Under the pieces are notes generated by a model. The model was not told the DNA's origin and searched no databases. It saw only the letters and a program-made list of their open reading frames with translations. 64,000 nucleotides of DNA from Eonycteris spelaea (Eukaryota; Chordata; Mammalia; Chiroptera; Pteropodidae). The stretch is from contig PUFA01000313.1 in the NCBI GenBank assembly GCA_003508835.1, forward strand, positions 372,001-436,000, given 5' to 3'. This document shows, in pieces, positions 35,184-46,900 of the stretch (the stretch's first letter is position 1; the number at the start of each line of letters is the position of its first letter). A program made the position numbers and the translations under genes.

Positions 35184-35819
35184 TTATGCACACACATGCA
35201 CATGTGTTTGTTTGCTTGGCTACTTTTGCTCAATGTAATGTTGATCAGATTCATTCAAGTTGTGCAAATATCAATAATTTGTTACTTTATGTGGTGGAAT
35301 AGCCTTCACCATGAGTTTTTCATAATCTTTTAAATTCACAACCCTATGGTGTATTGGGATTGTTTCAATTTTAGGCTTTTATGTATAAGACTAACTTGAT
35401 CATGGCAAATAATCTTTTGTAGACACTTGTATATTCCTCTTGAGAAAATACAAGTGAAATTGGAGATATGTGTATTTAACTTTTTAAAAGAAACTACTGA
35501 ATAGTTTTCCAAAATTATCATTTTACATTCTCACCATCAATGCCTGAATTCTAGTGTCTACAGCCTCACAAATATTTGGTATTGTGTGTGATTTTTATTA
35601 TAGCCGTATTAGTGAGTATACAGTGACAATTCATTGTGGTTTTCATTTATATTTCCCTTATGACTAATATAGTTGAAAGCCTTTGCATGTGCTTATTGTC
35701 CATTTGTTTTAAAAAAATCTGTTCATCATTCACCCATTTTATACTGTATTTGGCTTTTTACTATTGATTTCTGGAAGTTCTTTTTTGTATTTTGTATATG
35801 AGCTTTTCAGATATGTGTA

Positions 35820-36260
35820 CAGCAGTCCCCCTTTACTGGTGGGAGGGTACATTCCAACACCCCCAGGGGATGCTTAACACCATGGATACTACCAAACCCT
35901 ATATATACTATGCTTTTTTTCCTATATGTGCATACCTTATGATAAAGTTTAATTTATAAGTGAGGCACAGTAAGAGATTAACAATAACTAATTATAAAAT
36001 AATACAATTATACTGTGATAAAAGTTATGTAAATGTGGTTTCTTTCTCTCAAAGTTTCTAGTTGCACTGTATATGCAGTGGGGATACTCTGAACAAAGGG
36101 ATAATTCACATCCGATCCTGAACAAAACGGAGTAGCGTGAGATTTCATCACACTACTCAAAACAATGCTCAATATAAAATTTATAGATTGTTTATTTCTA
36201 GAATTTTCTGTTTAATATCTTTGGACTAAAACCACAGATTGGGGTTAGGCAGAACTACTG
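35820..36260 (+). mobile_element. Second Tigger-like DNA transposon
   Basis: It starts cagcagtccccctttactgg and ends aggcagaactactg, flanked by TA (35818-35819 and 36261-36262). Internal landmarks are accaaaccctatatatacta, taagtgaggcacagtaagag and attgtttatttctagaattt. At about 440 bp it is a non-autonomous deletion derivative. Its text differs from that of the element at 7682-8026, so it is a different family. Confidence 0.85.
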
Positions 36261-36519
36261 TACTATCTTTATTAATCCATTGTTTGCCTTTTAATTTAAT
36301 TTTGTTTTTTTGTTGAATAGAAAATTTAAGTTTGACGAAGCTCACTTTATATAAATATTTTCTTATGGCTAGTGCTTTGTAAACGTGTCAAGCAGTACTA
36401 CCTACGTGAAGACCTGGAAGGTCTTCCTTTTTTAAAAAAAAAGAGTATTTATTTATTTTTTTATGAGGACATTGGTTAACGAAATCCAGTAAGTTTCAGC
36501 TGTATACTTTAACAGTAAG

Positions 36520-36561
36520 GTGTGTGTGTGTGTGTGTGTGTTGTGTGTGTGTGTGTGGTGT
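36520..36561. repeat. (GT)n microsatellite with interruptions
   Basis: Two GT runs separated by a single TT at about 36541-36542, ending in a GGTGTG variant. Confidence 0.93.
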
Positions 36562-37044
36562 GATTTTTTGAATTTATATTTAGGACTGTGATATATAGTG
36601 TAAGGTAAAGGTTCACATTCTTTCATCCCGATAACCATTTGCTCCAGTACAATTTGCAAAAATGATTTTTCTCTTGCCATTAAAATGACATGGTGCATTG
36701 CTTGAACATACATTGGTCATGTGGATCTCTTTGTGTACCCCCTGTTCTGTTCCATTGACCTATATCTCTATCCTTAAACTGGTACTGCAATGTATTGATT
36801 ATTGTAGCTTTATAGTAAGTCTTGAAATCAGGTAATTCTTCCTTCTGTTCTTTTTCGAAATATTTTGGTTATTCTAGGCCCTTTGTATTTCTAAATAAAT
36901 TTTTAATTCATCTTGCCAATTTCTTCAAAAATTTCTGTTGGAATTTTTTATAGGGATTGTATTGAATATATGGATAAATTCAGGGAGAATGAACATTTCG
37001 GTAATGTTGAATTTTTCTGTCCATGAATACGGTTTATCTCTCTG

Positions 37045-37680
37045 TGCTTTCCAGACTGTGGGAGATCTTTCCCTTCTCTCCAACATGGCTGCCAGCTTTT
37101 AGGGTAAGTGCAGCATTCTCTTTGCTCTCCATTCCTGCTCCAGGCTTTCTGCACCTTAGAATATCTCTCTTACCGTGCCGCCTGCCCAGCAGTCTTCAGA
37201 AGGCAATTACCTTACTTACAATTTATGAAGAACTAGAATTGCTAGAAAGTATTACTCAGATTCCTTGCTATTACTCTAGCTTTTGTAAAAGTACCCCATA
37301 GTACATGTAGACTCTTGGGAAAGATTTGGTAGATGGATGCAATCTCATTATGTTTCGCAAGTTCTTTGAAATTCTAAACTATTTCTTCATTCAGTGTGTA
37401 GGCATTACAAGTTATTAGTTTTTTATTTTAGTTTATTTTTATCCTAGTCAATGGCAAATACGTTTCCTTCACCACTTCACCTCAGACAAAAACATTTGTG
37501 GGTCTCTTATCTCCCATGAACAGCTTTTCTTTTTCTGGAATTTAGTTCATTTAGGTTTCTTGTATCCTGAGTTTTCTGAAGTTTGTTCATTTGTTTGCTT
37601 ACTTTTGTTTATTCTCTTTAACTATGATTTTATAGCTTATCTGTTTTCTTTTCAGTTGCTAGGTTGAAAGAAGTGTTGTT
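37045..37680. other. Unassigned segment following the old L1
   Basis: It begins with a GC-richer patch at 37060-37210 (caacatggctgccagctttt), giving 92-codon (plus) and 68-codon (minus) open frames without recognisable domains. I cannot assign it to a repeat family. Confidence 0.35.
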
Positions 37681-37689
37681 GTTTTTTTA

Positions 37690-38616
37690 AATACAAACTT
37701 TTATGTCCTAACTGGAAGCACATGACCTGAACTGACCTTTGAATACAGAACTGAATGAAGTGAGATTGCCATACAGCTATCTAGGGAAAGAAAATCATAT
37801 GAAAGGGAATAAAAAGTGTAAAAACACTTAGGTGTGGAGTATGGTGAAAGAATGGTAGAATGCCAGTGTGTGTGGAGAGTAGTGAGGGATGGCAAGAGTT
37901 GTTGGAGATTGAGGTTAGAGAAGTAGAGACCAGTAGACTCTTGTAGGATTTTATAAGGACTTACCTATTACTTTGTGGAAAATAGGATACTTTTGCAGGA
38001 TTTTGAATTGAGAAATAACATTCTGCCTTACAGTTAACAGGATTACTTTAGCTATTGTGTTGACTATAAGGTGAAAGATTTCAAGGGCAGAAGCAAGGAA
38101 ATCAATTTCAAGACTATAGCAATAATCCAAATAAAAAATGGTGTTTGTGGCTTTGAACTAGTGTGGTATAATTGCAGATGGTGATAAATGATTGGATCCT
38201 AGATATATTTTAAAGTTAAAGTCAACAAAATTTCGTGCATGATTGGATATGAGAGAGTGAGTGAAGTCAAGGATGACAGTACAATTTTTTTGGCCTGAAC
38301 AACTTGAAGATTTGCTATTATCTGAAATGAGGAATGCTGCAAAAGGACTTCATTTGAGTGGAATACCCAGGCCTTTGTTTCGGGTATATCGTTTGAATGG
38401 TCTATTATATATCCAAGTTGTGATATAGTAAGGATGTATTTTGATATATGGGTTGGTCTAGAGATCATGAGAGAGATCTGGAGGTATATCTCCGGAGTTA
38501 TAAGCTTTTGTGTGGTAAAGACATGACTTTGGAAAAGATCATCTAGGGAGTGGATGGAAATCCCCAGTTGGAGTGGGTTCTAAAAAGTATGAGAGAATAA
38601 GAAAGTGGGAGGAAGC
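37690..38616 (+). repeat. Ancient multi-kb repeat, copy B, left part
   Basis: Landmarks in consensus order: gaggttagagaagtagagac (37911), ttttataaggacttacctat, gattactttagctattgtgt (38041), atagcaataatccaaataaa (38117), gtgaagtcaaggatgacagt (38261), then gttggagtgggttctaaaaa. It is interrupted by an L1 at 38617 and resumes after 41021. The last 17 bases, aagaaagtgggaggaag, are the left copy of that L1's target duplication. Confidence 0.72.
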
Positions 38617-41039
38617 ACAAATATGTAGAGATTAAATAACACGCAACTGAAGGGTGACTGGGTAATAGAAGAAATAAAAAGAGAGATCAAGAGATACATA
38701 GAAACAAATGAGAATGATAGTACAACTTATCAAAACATTTGGGACACAGCAAAAACAGTAATAAGAGGAAAGTTCATATCATTACAGGCCTATATTGAAA
38801 AACAAAAACAAGCCCAAATAAACAACCTAACACTATTATATTAAAAACTAGAAAAAGGAGAACAAATGTAGCCCAAAATTAGCTGAAGGAGGGAAATAAT
38901 CAAAATTAAAGTAGAATTAAATAAAATTGAAAAAAAATATAGAAAAAATTAATGCAACAAAGAACTGATTCTTTGAGAAGATTAATAAAATTGACAAATC
39001 CCTGGCTAGATTCGCAAAAGAAAAAAATAGAATACAAACAGGAATGAAGGAGAAGAGGAGGCAATACTTCCTAATTCATTTTATGAGGACAATATTACCC
39101 TGATACCAAAACAGGTAAAGATAACACAAAAAAAAGAAAAAATAGAGACCAGTATCTCTCATGAAAACAGATGCAAAAATCCTAAGATACTAATAAATTG
39201 AATACAGAAACACATTAAAAAGATTATACACCACAATCGAGTGGGCTTCATCCCAGGGGCTTCAATCACAATTGATTACTGTGATACACCACATAAACAA
39301 ATTAAAAAATAAGAATCATATGATCATATCAATAGATGCAGAAAAAGCCTTTGACAAGATACAGCAACCATTTATGTTCAAAACACTTAACAATCGGTAT
39401 AGAAGTACCTCAATATAATAAATGCCATATATGACAAGCCCTAAGCTAACATTATACTTAATGGTGAAAAACTAAAAACCTTTCCTCTAAGATCAGGAAC
39501 AAGACAAGAGTGTCACTATCACCACTATTATTCAATATAATTTTGGAAGTCCTAGCAAGCGGAATCAGGCAAGAGAAAAAAAAAACATCCAAATAGGAGA
39601 TGGAGAAGTCAAACTCTCACCATTTGTAGATGACATGATTCTCTGTATAGAAAGTCCTAAAGACTCCACTAAAACAGGAGTCTCCAACTCCCAGGCCACG
39701 GACATGCTGACATGTTCAGGTCCGTGGCCTGTTAGGAATGGGACGACACAGCAGGAAGAGAGTGGCAGGCTAGTGGGCTGAGCTTCATCTGTATCTGCAG
39801 CCACTCCCTATCGCTAGCATCACTACCTCAGCTCCACCTCACATCATCAGGCATTAGATTCTTATAGAAGAACCAAACCCTGGTGCCAAAAAGGTTGGGG
39901 ACTGCTGTACTAAAACACTACTAGAAATAATAAACGCATACAATAGTGGTTTGGGATACAAAAATCAATGTTCCTATGGTCTAATAATGATTTTTAAGAA
40001 ACATTAAAAAAAAACAGTCCCTTTTGTAATTGCAACAAAAGGAATAAAACATCTAGGAATAAACCTAATGAAACATGTGAAGGACCTTTATAATGAAAAC
40101 TATAAGACACTATTAAGAGAAATTAAGGAAGACACAAAGAAATGGAAAGATATTCTGTATTCTTGGACTGGAAGAATCAACATAGTTAAAATGACCTCAT
40201 TACCTAAAGCATTATACAGATTTAATGCAATCCCCATCACAATCTCATTGGCATTTTTTAAAGAAATGGAACAAAATAAATCATCAGATTTGTGTGGAAG
40301 TACAAAAGACCCTGAATAGACAAAGCCATCCTGAGCATAAAAAAAAAACAAGGCCAGAGGTATCACTCTGCTTGATTTCAAATTATACTCCAAAGTGACA
40401 ATAATCAAAATGGCATGGTATTGGCAGATGAACAGACACGTAGACCAGCAGAACAGAATTGAGAGTCCAAAAGTAAATCCCCATTTATATGGGCAAATAA
40501 TTTTCAACAAAAGAACGAAAAACGTACAATGGAGAAAGGAAAGCCTCTTCAATAAATGGTGCTGGGAAAACTTGAAAGCCACATGCAAAAGAATAAAACT
40601 ATACTATTTTCTGGCACCAAACACCAAAATTAACTCAAAATGGACTCAGCCACAAGAAGAAATGAAATACTACCATTCGTGACAACATGAATGGACTTTG
40701 AGATAATCATGCTAAGTAAAATAAATCAGACAAAAAATTGAAAACCATATGATATCATTCATAAATGGAACATAAATCTGAAAGCAGCAAACAACATGAC
40801 AAACAGAGACTAATGGACATGGACAATGGATTGGTGGTTATCAGAGGAAAGAGGAGGCGAGGGGGGCATACTGGAGTAGAAGGGGTCAAATATTGTTGAC
40901 AGAGGAAATCTATGGGTGGTGAACACAGTGCAGTATACATACAACATACTGTTGAATTGTACACTTGAAACATTGGATTTTGTTGATCAATGTCACCCGA
41001 TAATTTTTAATAAAAAACATAAGAGTATGGGAGGGAAGA
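38600..41039 (+). mobile_element. Sense L1 (ORF2 and 3' UTR) with TSD and two internal deletions
   Basis: The insertion runs 38617-41021, between aagaaagtgggaggaag (38600-38616) and aagagtatgggagggaag (41022-41039). It enters ORF2 at a point like cacaaatatgtagagatt, contains the reverse-transcriptase motif as FVDD near 39627 instead of the usual FADD, and keeps an open frame at 40068-40319 ([17 protein letters not shown]). Sequence is missing at about 39048 and 40647, where the text jumps along the ORF2 consensus. It ends with caatgtcacccgataatttt and an A-rich tail. A hAT copy sits at 39675-39907. Stops elsewhere make it inactive. Confidence 0.88.
39667..39915 (+). mobile_element. Short hAT element, copy 3, inside an L1
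   Basis: The element is 39675-39907 (233 bp). It starts caggagtctccaactcccag and ends ccaaaaaggttggggactgc plus tg. The flanks cactaaaa (39667-39674) and tactaaaa (39908-39915) are an 8-bp duplication with one mismatch. L1 ORF2 text is continuous across the insertion, so this hAT jumped after the L1 did. Confidence 0.94.
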
Positions 41040-41760
41040 GATTGGGCATACCTTACACACAATGCTTTCAAATTGTTTTGCTGTAAATAAAAAGTGGAAG
41101 AGCTGTAAATAGAAGAAAAATGGGCTTGCAAAGGGTTTATTTTTATTTTGGAGAAATAGTCTGTTTCTTTTAATGCTGATTAGAATGGTCCATTACAGAG
41201 AACAAATTGCTTCTGTAGAAGGAAGAGGGAACAATTGCTGGAGAGATTTGGCACAGACTGTGTAGGCACAGATGTAGGTAGGTGGGTAGATGTGGATGGT
41301 GGGAGCATTTAGAAATTCTTTTCTAATTCTTCAACATCCCTGGTGAAATAGGAAGCAGAATTATCAGCCGAGAGTGAGAACTGGAGAGGAGGTGTTGAAA
41401 GTTTGAAGAGATGGGAAAAAGTTTGTAATAGTAGTCTAAAAATTTAGGAGAAAGAACTGACTGAAGAGTAATAGGATTACTTGAAAGCATTAAGGCCCAA
41501 TCCAAAATATTTGAGCATAATTTTAAAGTGATAATTGCCAGTAGAGTTGTTTGTAATCTTCCATGTTCATTTTGGCTTGTGCTATGCAGATAGCTGGGTT
41601 TAGGCCAGCATGATGAAGAGGTTGAGGGGCAAAGAGTGGTATGTACGCTGGAATGATTGTAATGGTTGATCAGGATTCTGATGCACTATTATCTCAGAAC
41701 TTTTAAAGGCAGTCAATGTCCTAATTGTTGAAATAGTATGGAGTTATTTAATGTGCCGAT
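41022..41760 (+). repeat. Ancient multi-kb repeat, copy B, right part
   Basis: It continues the text cut at 38616: tttgctgtaaataaaaagtg (41080), taatgctgattagaatggtc, a ggaacaattgctggagagat block (41229), taggtaggtgggtagatgtg (41275), gaaataggaagcagaattat and aattttaaagtgataattgc. The blocks at 41279 and 41523 correspond to copy A at 32958 and 33247. Confidence 0.72.
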
Positions 41761-41891
41761 CACTTAAGAGAATATCTGAATTTGTTTTTTTACTAACCTG
41801 AGTGAAATTTAAAACCATTAATGTAGATCCACAACTCTGCATGATACAGTTTCTGCCTTGAGTCAAATGCCTCCCCTAAGATGATGTGCAT

Positions 41892-42160
41892 CTTAGTCTG
41901 TTCGGGCTGCTAGAATAAATATACCATAGATTGGGTGGTTTATAAAACAACGGAAATTTCTCACAGTTCTGGAGGCTGGAAATTTTGGTGAAAACCCTCT
42001 TTGTGACTCTTAGAAAAGGAATCTCCTTCATGGTGGTTTTATCTTTATGACCTCATCTAATTCTAATTACCTTCCAAAGATTCCACCTTCCAATATCACA
42101 TTGGTGATGGTGAGTACGGTTTCAACATGTTAAGTGTAGGGGAAATCAATCTTACACTAC
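41892..42160 (-). mobile_element. LTR fragment, MaLR-like, antisense
   Basis: Landmarks: agtctgttcgggctgctaga, tcacagttctggaggctgga and ttctaattaccttccaaaga. It is truncated and internally shortened compared with full LTRs of this type. Confidence 0.72.
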
Positions 42161-42189
42161 TCATATTTTATGGATGTTATAGACTCTCA

Positions 42190-42355
42190 AACAACTTAAT
42201 GCCTCTGTGTAAGTGGATTTTCTTTACTTGGTTCCTCAATTGGCTTGTCCTCCCACTCTTCTTTTAAGTACTCCCCTTGAGCCACCTACTCTGTGAATCT
42301 TTCCCTAATCATCTGTTCCTGAACTGTTCTTCTGTTCTAATTTACTCTTAGAGCA
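42190..42355 (+). repeat. Possible L2 fragment
   Basis: Loose match to L2 3' text (tgtgaatctttccctaatca). Divergence is high, so the assignment is tentative. Confidence 0.4.
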
Positions 42356-42364
42356 AAGAGAGGG

Positions 42365-42610
42365 AATACACTATAGTGGAAAGAGTAAGGTCTCTGAAGT
42401 CAGGGAGATGAAAGGAGGCTCTGCAATTTTTCTATTCGCACTGCACCTATTAGACCTTGAGGAATTCACTAAAGCTCTCTCTCAATTTCCATATTCATAC
42501 ACTGTGATAATCAAACCTACCTCACAGGATTGTTGTAAGAATTAAGTAAGATTAACATGCATAAAGGTGGTGGCACATTATGAACACTTAACAAATATTG
42601 CTTAAATGAA
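42365..42610 (+). repeat. MIR SINE
   Basis: Nearly full-length sense MIR: gtctctgaagtcagggagat, attcactaaagctctctctc, tcaatttccatattcataca, aacctacctcacaggattgt, then a gaacacttaacaaatattgc end. Confidence 0.85.
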
Positions 42611-42739
42611 TGAACACATCTCTGCTATTAATTTTCTTTATAATGTAATTGCTTGCTAAACAAATATTCAGAACAATAAGCAAATCCTGGTTTTATGAGT
42701 TTAGTTATTGACGCTTCTGTAAAGATATAAAATATATAT

Positions 42740-42945
42740 TCCACTCAGGTTGTTTCCATATCTTGGCCGTTGTGAATGATGCCACAATGAACATGGTTGT
42801 ATAGATATCTCTGAGATACCGATTACATTTCTTTTGGATATATACTCAAAAGTGGGATTGATGGATCATATGGTAGTTCTATTTTTAATTTTTGGAGCGA
42901 CTTCGATAATGTTTATTGTAATGGCTGTGCTATTCTTCACTTTTT
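42740..42945 (-). mobile_element. Antisense L1 fragment
   Basis: Antisense ORF2/3' region text: ggttgtttccatatcttggc, atgccacaatgaacatggtt, tatatactcaaaagtgggat. About 200 bp, truncated at both ends. Confidence 0.82.
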
Positions 42946-42949
42946 TAGT

Positions 42950-43510
42950 AAACAGATATGCAGTTCAAAATTATGTTTTAATTTAAAAATTATCCTTCAT
43001 ATGTGACCTATGTTTGCCACAACATAGAATGATCTGGCACTCTTCATAATGTGAGATGGAGAGAGAAAGGTGATATTGTGATCCCCAGTGTTAGAGAGAA
43101 TTTTAATTGTTTTTGATCTTCAATGAGGAACAGTCTCAATAATACCATTTATCAGAGTGATGTTTGAAATTAGAAAATGTATCTCAGTGGTATTTTGAGA
43201 TGTACTTTTAAAAAAGGAAAAACAATACTGTACAACTCTTGGAAATTCTCCTCTTGGAGCTCCTGAATTTTCCCACAAATTAGCTCTCATGTAGGAATCC
43301 ACAAGACACTTGTAAGAATTCACACTGATAATATGCCCATCTAGGTTCCACTGTATATTCTTCTACATGACTACATGACTGAGATCACAAAAGAAAAAGA
43401 TACCAGGACCTGTAAGGTCCTTTCCTATGCTTCTTAGTCAATAGTCTCCAGCCTTCCCTCAAAGTAACCATTATCTTGGTGGATAACATCATAGACTACT
43501 TTTGACATCA
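42950..43510. other. Unannotated DNA
   Basis: No repeat or gene recognised. Confidence 0.4.
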
Positions 43511-43515
43511 AATAT

Positions 43516-43527
43516 ATGTGTGTGTAC

Positions 43528-43574
<47 letters not shown>

Positions 43575-43618
43575 TATATATGTATATATATATGTACACA
43601 CACGTATGTATGCACACA
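43516..43618. repeat. Compound (TA)n/(CA)n/(TG)n microsatellite
   Basis: Runs of TA, CA, TA again, and mixed CA/TA/TG in about 100 bp, largely alternating purine-pyrimidine. Overlapping Tyr/Ile/Cys-rich open frames across this stretch are low-complexity artefacts. Confidence 0.95.
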
Positions 43619-43649
43619 TATTTACGTATTCATACAATATTTACTACTT

Positions 43650-46385
43650 GTTTACCTTTATTTGCTTACTTTTATATTTTATGATTCACCCATATTTTAC
43701 ATGCAGCATATATTTGTTTATTTTTCATTGCCATGTAGTATTCCATGGATTACTATATTATAACTTATTTCCTCATTTGTGTTGTATCCAGTTCGGGGCT
43801 ATTGCAATAATTCTTCTGCTGTTATCTGCTGCTGTTAGGTCTTCTATATGGTAAATACCAATGATATTCCAATAAAGGATTTCAGATGCTCAAAAAAATA
43901 ATGCTTCTCTGTAAACTCTCATATATGTCTTGGTACATGTGCACACACATTCCTCTTGACTATACACTTAGGAGTGCAATTGCCAGATCATAACATATCT
44001 TCAATAGTTATTAACAAACAAAAAGTTTTCCAAAGTTATGCCAATTACCATACTTAAAGCAGTGCATGAGAATTCTAGTGGCTCTGTATTGTTGCTAACA
44101 GTTCATATTGCCTATCTTTTTAATTGTAACCATCTAAAGATTGTATAATTACATCTTGTCATCTTAATTTGCATTTTATTGATAAAAATGATGTTAAGCA
44201 GCTTTTATATGTTTATTGTCAATCTGAATATTGTTTCTTATGAAATGCCTGTTCATTTGTTCATTTTTCTACTGAGTTTAATTTTTTTGTATTGATTTCT
44301 AAAAGTTCTTTATGAATTCTATACATAGAGCCTTTGTCAGATATATGTGTTGATATGTGTTGCAAATATCATTTTTAATGCTGTAGCTTTTTTATACTCT
44401 TATTAATAACTTTTTGGTCAATTCATGAACATTATCTTTTATTGGTAGTGTTTATCATATTAATAAAGTAATCTTACATATCTCAAGATAACAAAGATAA
44501 CTTCTTATATGTGTTTATCTTCTTAGAGGATTTGTTGTTTTACTTTTCAAACCGGAAACTTATGGGATCAATGTTAGTGCATAGTCTTAAATAAAGAGAA
44601 ACGTTTATTTTTTTCAATGTACTTATCAAATTGACCCAGAACTATTCATTGAAAAGCAATACCTTTTCTATTGCTTTGCAATGATATTTTTGTCATAAAT
44701 CAAGTGTGACTGTGTGTGTGTGTGTGTGTGTGTTTCTGGTTTCTCCTTTTTATCCTATTTGCCTGAGCCAAATGCATACTCTCTTACTTACTCTAGCTTT
44801 AAAATACATCTTTATAGACGATTAAGTCCTTTTATAGTCTTTTAAAATCGTCTTGGCTATCCTTGTCCCTTTGCATTTCCATATAAATTGCATAATCAAT
44901 TGGTCAGCTTTTGAAAACATTTTCAAGAAAGCTAATTCGAATTACATCGAATCTGTAGATCAACTTGTAGAAATGACATTTGAGTCTTCTAGTCTATTAA
45001 AATGATATGTCCAGATTTTTATTTAGGCCTTTGAAAATGTTCTGTTAGCAATATTTCATTGTTTTCTGTGTAGAGGTCAGTTAAATCTTAAATTTATTTC
45101 TAGATACTTGAATTTTTATGTTGTTTTATGGTATTTTAAAAATTCTGTTTTTTTTTAAATTCTGATATAAAGAAATAAAAGTTGTTTTATGTTAAAATTA
45201 TATCCAACAATTTAATAAAATTTACTTACTATTTTTAATAATTTGTTGATTCCTTTTACTTCAGTTACTTAATCATGACCTCTGACAATAATGACAATTT
45301 TTTTTCTTCTATTTCAGATTTTTTTCTTTTATTTTTTTCTCTTATTGCCCTGTCCAGAATTTCTGGTAGAATACTGAATAGATGTGGCTATGGTGGGCAT
45401 CCTTTTCTCATTCCTGATCTCAAGAGGAAACATTTTTAATATTTTAGTATAACGTATGATTTTACCTGAAGGACTTTGTATATATTTTACAATTTTAAGA
45501 TTTTTTTTATTCTTAGTTTGTTAAGAATATTCTTCCCATGAATGAGTGTTGAATTCTAATATGTTTTTCTGCATATGGTGATATCATCATATAATTTCCC
45601 CCCTTTTTATGTTAATATAGTGATTTACATTGTTTGATATTCAAATATTAAATAAACATTCCTAGAATAACTCTGGTTTGCCAAAATTTTCTTTATCTTT
45701 TTTATGTAGCACTGTAGTTCATATGCTACTATTTAGGATTTTTTTTCATCTATGTTTATGACAGGGACTGCCCTGTAATTTTCTTTTTTGTCATATCCTT
45801 GTAAAATGTATCAGAGTAATGCTGACTTCATTAAATGAATTGGAAAATATTTCTTTTCTGTTCTCTGGAATAATGTATGTGATATTCATGTTGCTCTGTA
45901 AAAGATTAGAAATTCACTGGTGGTCATCTTAGTCTGGCATTTTCTGGCATCTCTTCTTTTGTTAGTTTTGGTTTATTGTGTTTTTCTAGGAATATATTAT
46001 TTTAATATAAATTTTCAAATTTATTTTTATAAAGGTACTAATGTATTTTTTTTTATTATCTATAGAACCTGTAATGATTTTTCCTTTTTTCATTACTGAC
46101 ATTGATGATTCTTGACTTGTTTGCTTTTCCTGAGCATTCTTATAAAGGGTTTATCAATTATGTATGTCTTTTTCAAGGATCAACTTTTGGTTTTGCCAAT
46201 TTTCTTTTTTGCACATTTTTGTCTATTTTATTCATTTATCCTTTATTATCACTTCCTTCTACGTTATTTGGTTCTGTTTTCCTCTTTGTTGTCTGTCTTC
46301 TTGAGGATGATACTTAGATTATTCTGTTTAAGCCACTTTTCCTTTCAACTACATGTGTTTTTTTTTGCATTGTTTTGTGGCTGAG
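43650..46385 (-). mobile_element. Old antisense L1 (L1M-like), 2.7 kb
   Basis: The longest contiguous old L1 here. From a 3' UTR piece (ttgccatgtagtattccatg) it runs through ORF2 in antisense order: gtgcaattgccagatcataa, ttaatttgcattttattgat, aaagttctttatgaattcta, ttggctatccttgtcccttt, a region containing gtggctatggtgggcatcct, then tttcaaggatcaacttttgg near the RT domain. No frame survives. A GT microsatellite at 44711-44733 lies inside it. Confidence 0.9.
44711..44733. repeat. (TG)n microsatellite
   Basis: Eleven to twelve TG units inside the old antisense L1. Confidence 0.93.
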
Positions 46386-46389
46386 TTGG

Positions 46390-46490
46390 TTTTCTTTTCT
46401 AAAAAATTTGAAATATTAATTATAATTGACATACAGTGTTACTAACACATGTGTTTATAAGATGTTAAGAGTAGAGAGAGTAAACCACTA
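46390..46490 (-). mobile_element. Short L1 3'-end fragment
   Basis: ttataattgacatacagtgt followed by tactaacacatgtg resembles the antisense 3' end of an L1. It abuts the preceding old L1 but comes from a different position of the consensus. Confidence 0.45.
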
Positions 46491-46509
46491 GAATAAAAAA
46501 AAGTATTAT

Positions 46510-46900
46510 CTGTTGTCACTTGTGTTGAGGGCAAACACGGTGATCCCCAATGGCTGAGAGCTGCTTCTGTAGTAGTGGCTGTCTAGTAATATAATACATA
46601 ATGCATGATTGCTGTTGGAAGAATGCCAGCAATTCAGTGAGCAATGAGGAACCATTAAAGATTTTGAAAGAGAAATATGGTCAGGGTTATATTTTGGGAA
46701 TATGAATCTAGCTCTTTTGGGAAAGGTGAATAAGAAGGGAGAGAAACAAAAAGACACAACTAATTTAAAATGTTATTTAATTATTCAAGGAGAGACATGA
46801 TGAGTTGGAGTAACAGTAATAAGTATAGTCAAGTAGGAAATATTAAGAGAAACATCTTGAATGATGCTGGAAATGAGAATTTTGGATACAGGGCAGAGGG
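46510..46900 (+). repeat. Possible ancient repeat fragment
   Basis: gaggaaccattaaagatttt and gaatctagctcttttgggaa resemble the ancient-repeat block that otherwise contains ccattggagggttttgagca. Tentative. Confidence 0.35.

Larger units (their letters stand above)
34985..37040 (-). mobile_element. Old antisense L1 split by a Tigger-like element
   Basis: Antisense L1M-type sequence from gatatagaacatttccaggt to ttgaatttttctgtccatga. It is interrupted at 35820-36260 by a DNA transposon with TA flanks and contains a GT microsatellite at 36520-36561. A short segment near 36435-36515 (ttatgaggacattggttaac) resembles a separate, younger L1 3' terminus. There are no intact frames. Confidence 0.85.

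Noticed and set aside
40100..40588. 162-codon minus-strand frame
   Set aside because: It is the antisense of L1 ORF2, whose sense frame at 40068-40319 has recognisable ORF2 residues.
43434..43854. Repetitive Tyr/Ile/Cys peptides
   Set aside because: They are translations of a TA/CA microsatellite.
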